Positions 58,945 to 64,000 of a stretch of DNA of 64,000 bases are shown one piece after another. The stretch is from Vanessa cardui (Eukaryota > Arthropoda > Insecta > Lepidoptera > Nymphalidae). The notes beneath the pieces are model-generated. The model worked only from the letters and a program-made list of their open reading frames with translations, did not search any database and was not told where the DNA came from. Every line of letters begins with the position of its first letter. Position 1 is the first letter of the stretch. The stretch spans positions 8,556,803 through 8,620,802 of the forward strand of contig NC_061129.1 of NCBI RefSeq assembly GCF_905220365.1, in the 5' to 3' direction. Position numbers and translations under genes: made by a program.

Positions 58945-59045
58945 AGCGAGCGAGGGTGCGCGCGCGCCCCGGGCCACGCCGCCACCAGCCACCACGCCAC
59001 CGCGCCGCACCACCGCCCGCTCCACGCCCGTTGTTTGTTTACAAG
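58945..59045. promoter_or_regulatory. C-rich GC pocket ending in a forkhead-like site
   Basis: 'gcgcgcgcgccccgggccac' followed by a C-rich strand with CACC/CCACGCC words (KLF/Sp-like), then gttgtttgtttac at 59,030-59,042. TGTTTAC is the core forkhead (Fox) motif, here preceded by a second TGTTT. Overlapping + and - open frames (62-97 codons) through it are low-complexity Pro/Arg readings. Likely regulatory, by composition and motif only. Confidence 0.4.
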
Positions 59046-61999
59046 CAACGAGACTTCATTACGCCGCTGGCTAATGTATTCAACTTCAGCCTCTACGTTA
59101 ACAGCGACACTTCTCGGAATCAATATGCTGCTTGTATGTTTTGATTGGATGCCGCTCGCGCACACAATACAAACCGGCTCTAATGTACCAAACAATAAAA
59201 TACACTATCCCGGATTACCCCTCCCGACTTTAATGACATCGAATACAACGAACAGATTTCAATGTTAATACACGACGGGTTATTTCCTATAGTGGTAACG
59301 ACCTCTGCATTGAACTTGTCCAATTTTAGGGTTAACGCATTAATTTGTTTTATTAACAGTTTATCGTTTAGCCGTTTCCTGCTGAGAGACCGTTTTTCGT
59401 ACCATTCCTATTGACTGCTATATTTGGTAACAAACGTAATCTTAACTCTAATTAAAACGCTCTCAGTAAAACGGCACGATCTTCTAACTGAGTACAAGTA
59501 CGAGATGATAATAATTGAACTTCGTAATTCAATTGATCAGTTTCAAAGTTGGATTAAAATGTCATTCATCTTTAAAGATTAAAGTCGCCCTGATATGGGA
59601 AAAATGATGTTATCGCAAAACTCATAATACGACTGTCTGATCCCGTCGCCCCCAAAAATAATAATGTTTCATCTTATAAAAATATTTCCCTTACGACTGT
59701 CGCTCTGTATATCACGGTATTTGTCACAGAGGATCACCCTTTATGTTCGTTTCCAGTCAAACCCCTTAGATAAGCGAGCCTTTTATATGCCAAATATAAT
59801 ATATTATGGTTTTCATTTCTTACGAAATCTAAATATGGATATCGGATATAAAATAAATATAAAGAGACGACATTTTTTCTAACATCAATAACAAGGACCT
59901 AACACTAGGGGTTTCTTCTTTTACATTTAAATTATAAGAAAGCTTAGAAATAATTAATGAAATATTTTTTCATAGTGATTGTTAAATGTATATTTTTTTT
60001 TATTTGAAATAAACAACGATATATTTTAAGAAGAGTCCTGCAGTTTCTATCGATAAGGCGCACACGAGCCATTACTTCCGACATATGAGCAACGCAAAAA
60101 TATCCGTGCATTATGGGTTATCAGAGGCGAGTCGTCTCGGGCTCAGAGTTCCGTCGCTATTCACTTCCCGTTCCGTTTTAATGGATTGCTCGCTTTCATA
60201 TTCACCGACGTACAATGTTTGCGCTCCTATAATCACGGACACTGATCTAATATTCTATTTTTAGTTTATTGATTAACCTCATGCCAGCTCCGAATGTATG
60301 CATAAATAAATTTACTCCGATACAAGCTAATAGCATTTTCCGATACAAACTCGAGTGCGAAGAAACTTCACACCCATTTGTTTGCGCGTCTATGGCTCCC
60401 CTTTCATATGAAAGACGAAAACAAACAGAGAATGTGCCAAATAGCAAACAATATTATACGGAATGCACAATAATATCAGTTCCGGCGGCGTGGGTGCGGC
60501 CCGCTGTTTGCTCCCGCGAATAAATATGAAATTCGAAGACTTCTCTCGAACGAGTAAATATTATGTGAGCTTTGCTTTGGTAAAATGATAACCGCCAAAA
60601 TTGAAAATTTGGATTTAGCCGCGGGTAATATGGTATGGCCATTGAATACTATATTTGCGTCAACGAAAGGAGATACCAAGTTATTTTCGATATTGTCGAC
60701 ATTCTGCAATGTAAACGTAAATTTTATTAAACACTAGCCACCTGATCCGACTCCTTCCGGAAAACAGTAAGGTTTTATGAGATGAACAAATATTATAAAA
60801 CTATTAGACTCGGTCCAAGCAGAAGCTATGAATACCTTGTAATATATCTAAACAGCTGGTTAAAATTTGCGTGTAACCGGAAATTGTTTATTGTATGTAC
60901 AGTAATAAGGTTTAATATTGTGCGACGAAAAATCTAAACTATACTAATCGTTAATTTATTCAAATTTTAACGTACAATTGATTACTTTTAATTAAACTTT
61001 AATACTCAAATTATCCATTTATTAATCTAGATAAAAAGACATCTAATTTTAACATTCTCGCAAGGAATATAACCGCAAGAAACTATAATTTATAACTGTA
61101 CTAGAACGTATTGGCTCATTTAGTAGAAGAAAGCTAAGTAGGCGGACTTGGTTTATTATTAATTATTTAATGAAGACAAATTGATTATTTAAATATATAC
61201 ATATAATTTTAACTATAATAATTTAAGTATACATAATTCGCTTAATATGTATTTTTTAAAATTTTTATATAAATAAATACATAACATACATGTAATATGA
61301 TTTTTATTACAATAAGGAATTATGAAAAATTAAACAAGAGTCTTGTATGGAGCGAGCAAAATCGATGCTGAGTTGTAGGCCAAAGGTTTGCACCGGCATT
61401 CCCCGTCTTATCATCCCACGAGAATAACTCACAGATTTATAGTACACGTAAAACTTTATGTCGTTCTTTTGTTTCCCTATTTCAAACTTATGAACATAAC
61501 TTTCTGTGTATATCGTATATTATCACCTTACCCTTTGAATTAAATTCTGTTTTACTTTTACCTGTATTTGTTGGCTGCTGAAATTTGAATCAGAATGAAA
61601 ACAATCAAAATATGTCTTTAATATAATTAAATTATAATTGTTTAATATATAGATTTAGAATCTTAAAACATTATTATTGATTCAAATTAAATTACATAAC
61701 ATACGTAGTGATCAAAATGTTTGTCTTTATTTATTTGTATTAATTATAGAGATAGAAACGTAGCAAAAATAATTAATTAAAAGACGTTAGATCTTTACAG
61801 ATGCGGAATAACAAAATAATCTATTTTTTTAATTGTAAGTATAAAAACAATTAGTATATACAATTTTTAAATGTGTAAAGGAGGTATAATTGATTTAAAT
61901 ATAGCTCTAATTAATTAAGATACCTCTGCCTAAAATTAGTATCAATCTACCGATAAATATATATTTTTGTATTATTGCTAATCGATTTGAAAGATTAAT
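59046..61999. other. Spacer
   Basis: No gene supported. Overlapping + and - frames of 62-84 codons at 60,247-60,709 lie in a moderately GC segment (60,060-60,240 and 60,480-60,520). The rest, especially 60,900-61,320 and 61,600-61,980, is extremely AT-rich. Confidence 0.5.
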
Positions 62000-62115
62000 G
62001 GACCGGTGTAATTATAGGCACAAGGGTCTCATCATCTCGTCAACCTAAAGCTATCTGTACTGTCGGAAGAAAAATCACAGGAGTGATGCTTAGCCTAGGT
62101 GGACCAAGATACATT
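62000..62115 (+). repeat. Possible remnant of the 57,665 repeat family
   Basis: 'ggtgtaattataggcacaag' and 'ggtctcatcatctcgtcaac' align with 'gtgtaactacaggcacaag' and 'ggacataacatcttagtt'-type blocks. The rest has diverged too far to align by eye. Confidence 0.35.
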
Positions 62116-63004
62116 GCCGCAGTGTAAGAAGAGGCCTGTACTATATACTATATAAGGTAAACGATTCTGCTGACGCTTTTATTTTCAAAATTGAAATAAT
62201 TCTTTTTAATTTGATATATTAATTTTATATTCTCGTATATCTACAAAACCATACAATCTCTCTCACATTAGAATAAACTTTTAAAGAATATCAAACGTCA
62301 AATTCTACTAAAATAGCAGACAATAGGTAAGGTTTGAAGCCTGGACAATAATGGAGCTACGCCTTTACGAGTGTCACACCGTTCCACTCACAGTCGGCAC
62401 ATCAACACAACATCACACGGAGTTGACAGTATCGAGAGCTGCGTGTAGTGTGATTCTTTTCAAACATGTGTGACAGGAATATACCTTTAATACATACATC
62501 AGTAACATTTTGCGTCTTCTTGGTAAAAGTGAATCAGCAAATCTATTTTAATTAATAAAATTTAGAAATTAATTAGGTCCTTTGTGAAATATAGAACGTA
62601 TAGTAAGTTAGAACCCTGATGGAGCACTCGAAGCAAGACCTGAATTGGAGCTCATGATATCTTATCACATGATTGAACCACTGGCTGTCTTGGTGTAGTG
62701 ATCGCCTTTAATCACCTAGTTTGTACGTATAGCTCATGTATACTTGAGTTTATTGGCTGGGATAAAATTTATACAACAATTACATTACACAATAACCACG
62801 TCTTTACTTCCAATGAGTAAAAATTATGAATAAAATAAAAACAATATGAATAATATTTATAGCACAATGGTTCAATATATAGTATTGTGTATCCAATTAT
62901 AATATATGTATTTTTGAAATAATACAACTTTAAGGAATCCACAAGAGACCCGACACTTTCTGCAATGTCATCGCTGCATATAAAAAGTTATGACCGCTGG
63001 CAAT
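62116..63004. other. Spacer
   Basis: Nothing recognised. AT-rich. Confidence 0.5.
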
Positions 63005-63175
63005 ATTTGCGAGAGCCGGCCGAGCTCTCGTCGGAGGAAACGATATGCAGTAAACGGTCGGGCGTGCGGTCTCGCGGGGCCACTGCGCTGACCCGCCCGA
63101 TTTTATGCCAATTTTCATAAAAATAAATCTGACTCGCGTTGATTGAACCAGTCGCCGCCCTGCGCCTGTGATCGC
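63005..63175. promoter_or_regulatory. GC/CpG-rich pocket with inverted repeat
   Basis: gcgagagccggccgagctctcg (gagagc / gctctc arms) at 63,009-63,030 is followed by 'cggtcgggcgtgcggtctcg' and 'cgcggggccactgcgctgac'. The 62-codon - frame is a composition effect. Candidate regulatory element. Confidence 0.35.
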
Positions 63176-64000
63176 CTTTCTATTTTATTGTTATTAGCTC
63201 AGTCGCGTAAGGGTACGAGTTATTGTTTTGCCATTTGTCGCAAAAAAATATCGACGACTCTGCTTATTGCTCGACAAAAATTGGATTTTCAAATCAATAC
63301 GAACAATATCATTTTGACATCTTGGTCTTTTTTTTTAAATTAACATTTTCTTGGAGACGAAGCCTATATTATCTACAGATAAAATATAACCTTATTATCT
63401 ATGACCTAATTGCATTGTACAGTACCAAACCCATGCTTATCTGCTTATGCTATGCTATGATGAAGTTAATTTAAATAATAAATAAATTGAAGAGCTGTCT
63501 GTAAATCATTTATAAGACTAATAGTACTATCCAAAAACGAATTGTGAGTAAATATGTTCATGAATTCGTAATAAAAGCTGTTGTATATCTGAGCAGTCTT
63601 AATGAAGACAAGACGCGAATGGATTGCTGAACTAATAATAGCAATCTCGACAATAAGCGAGAAACTATCTGAGCCACGCTATCTCCAGAATATCAAGATA
63701 CAAGTGTTATAGCATCGCGCACCTCCTTATACGATTGGAAGATATTCCGATAGTAATCGTTAACGACCACACGCGGTAGCTCAACCTACCTAAACTACCT
63801 TAAGTAGAACCTATAACTCCGTATATCGGAATGAAATATAAGAAATTAAAACAAAGCCTTATTAAAAGTAAATATTATAAATGCCGTCGTTAAAGAACAG
63901 TTCGTCACATAAAGCGTTTTTCTCATATATTAAACTTATTGATATTCTCAAAAAAGACAATGCGTTTCCGCGTAAGGATAATACTTACATTTACAAAACA
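63176..64000. other. Spacer to window end
   Basis: No gene. Two overlapping + frames of 66 and 83 codons (63,143-63,474) have no domain. AT-rich. Confidence 0.5.

Noticed and set aside
58902..59195. 97-codon - frame and two + frames in the GC pocket
   Set aside because: Low-complexity reading of a C-rich block; no start context and no domain.

Overview
The window looks like non-coding DNA from a lepidopteran insect, most likely a nymphalid-type butterfly. It is AT-rich throughout. It carries at least five clear copies, plus several decayed ones, of a tRNA-headed SINE with the features of the Metulj-type SINEs of butterflies: an A-box-like 'agtggttagaacgcg', a B-box-like 'gcgggttcaa', a 'cccagcagtggga' 3' block and an (AAC)n/(GTT)n tail. 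It also has pieces of other interspersed repeats that are common in Lepidoptera, and two decayed LINE reverse-transcriptase C-termini. The family attributions come from memory of such repeats, not from a database search.

I find no complete protein-coding gene. The longest open frames (156 and 136 codons at about 2.0-2.5 kb) overlap on opposite strands and resemble no family I know. Most other open frames are chance readings or lie in repeats or GC-rich pockets. No tRNA, rRNA, known microRNA, CRISPR array or transposase gene is visible. The most gene-like signal is at 49,439-49,635 (+). It has a TATA box, a leader of about 100 bases, and an ATG in good insect context that opens a 19-codon frame with a GTATGG donor-like sequence near its end. 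This could be the first exon of a gene or lncRNA that continues beyond the window.

Layout. 1-9.3 kb: AT-rich spacer with a few repeat fragments, including a perfect 27-bp snapback hairpin and a repeat split by a small insertion. 9.3-10.1 kb: the strongest GC-rich/CpG-rich double island. 10-20 kb: spacer, one LINE remnant (14.6 kb), a GC-box-rich pocket (15.7 kb). 20-26 kb: an RTE-type LINE tail, an inverted SINE pair and decayed repeats. 26-32 kb: a GC island (26.5 kb) and an open frame preceded by an acceptor-like site (30.0 kb). 32-45 kb: dense SINE and repeat debris. 45-50 kb: palindromes, a 10-bp tandem array and the candidate promoter. 50-58 kb: SINEs and repeats. 58-64 kb: a GC pocket with a forkhead-like site, spacer, and a final GC pocket at 63.0 kb.

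Taken together this resembles a gene desert or very large intron of a developmental locus: short GC/CpG-rich pockets of 50-200 bp at intervals in AT-rich DNA, with repeats between them. These pockets are the best candidates for enhancers or promoters, but conservation and chromatin data are needed and I cannot identify the locus.
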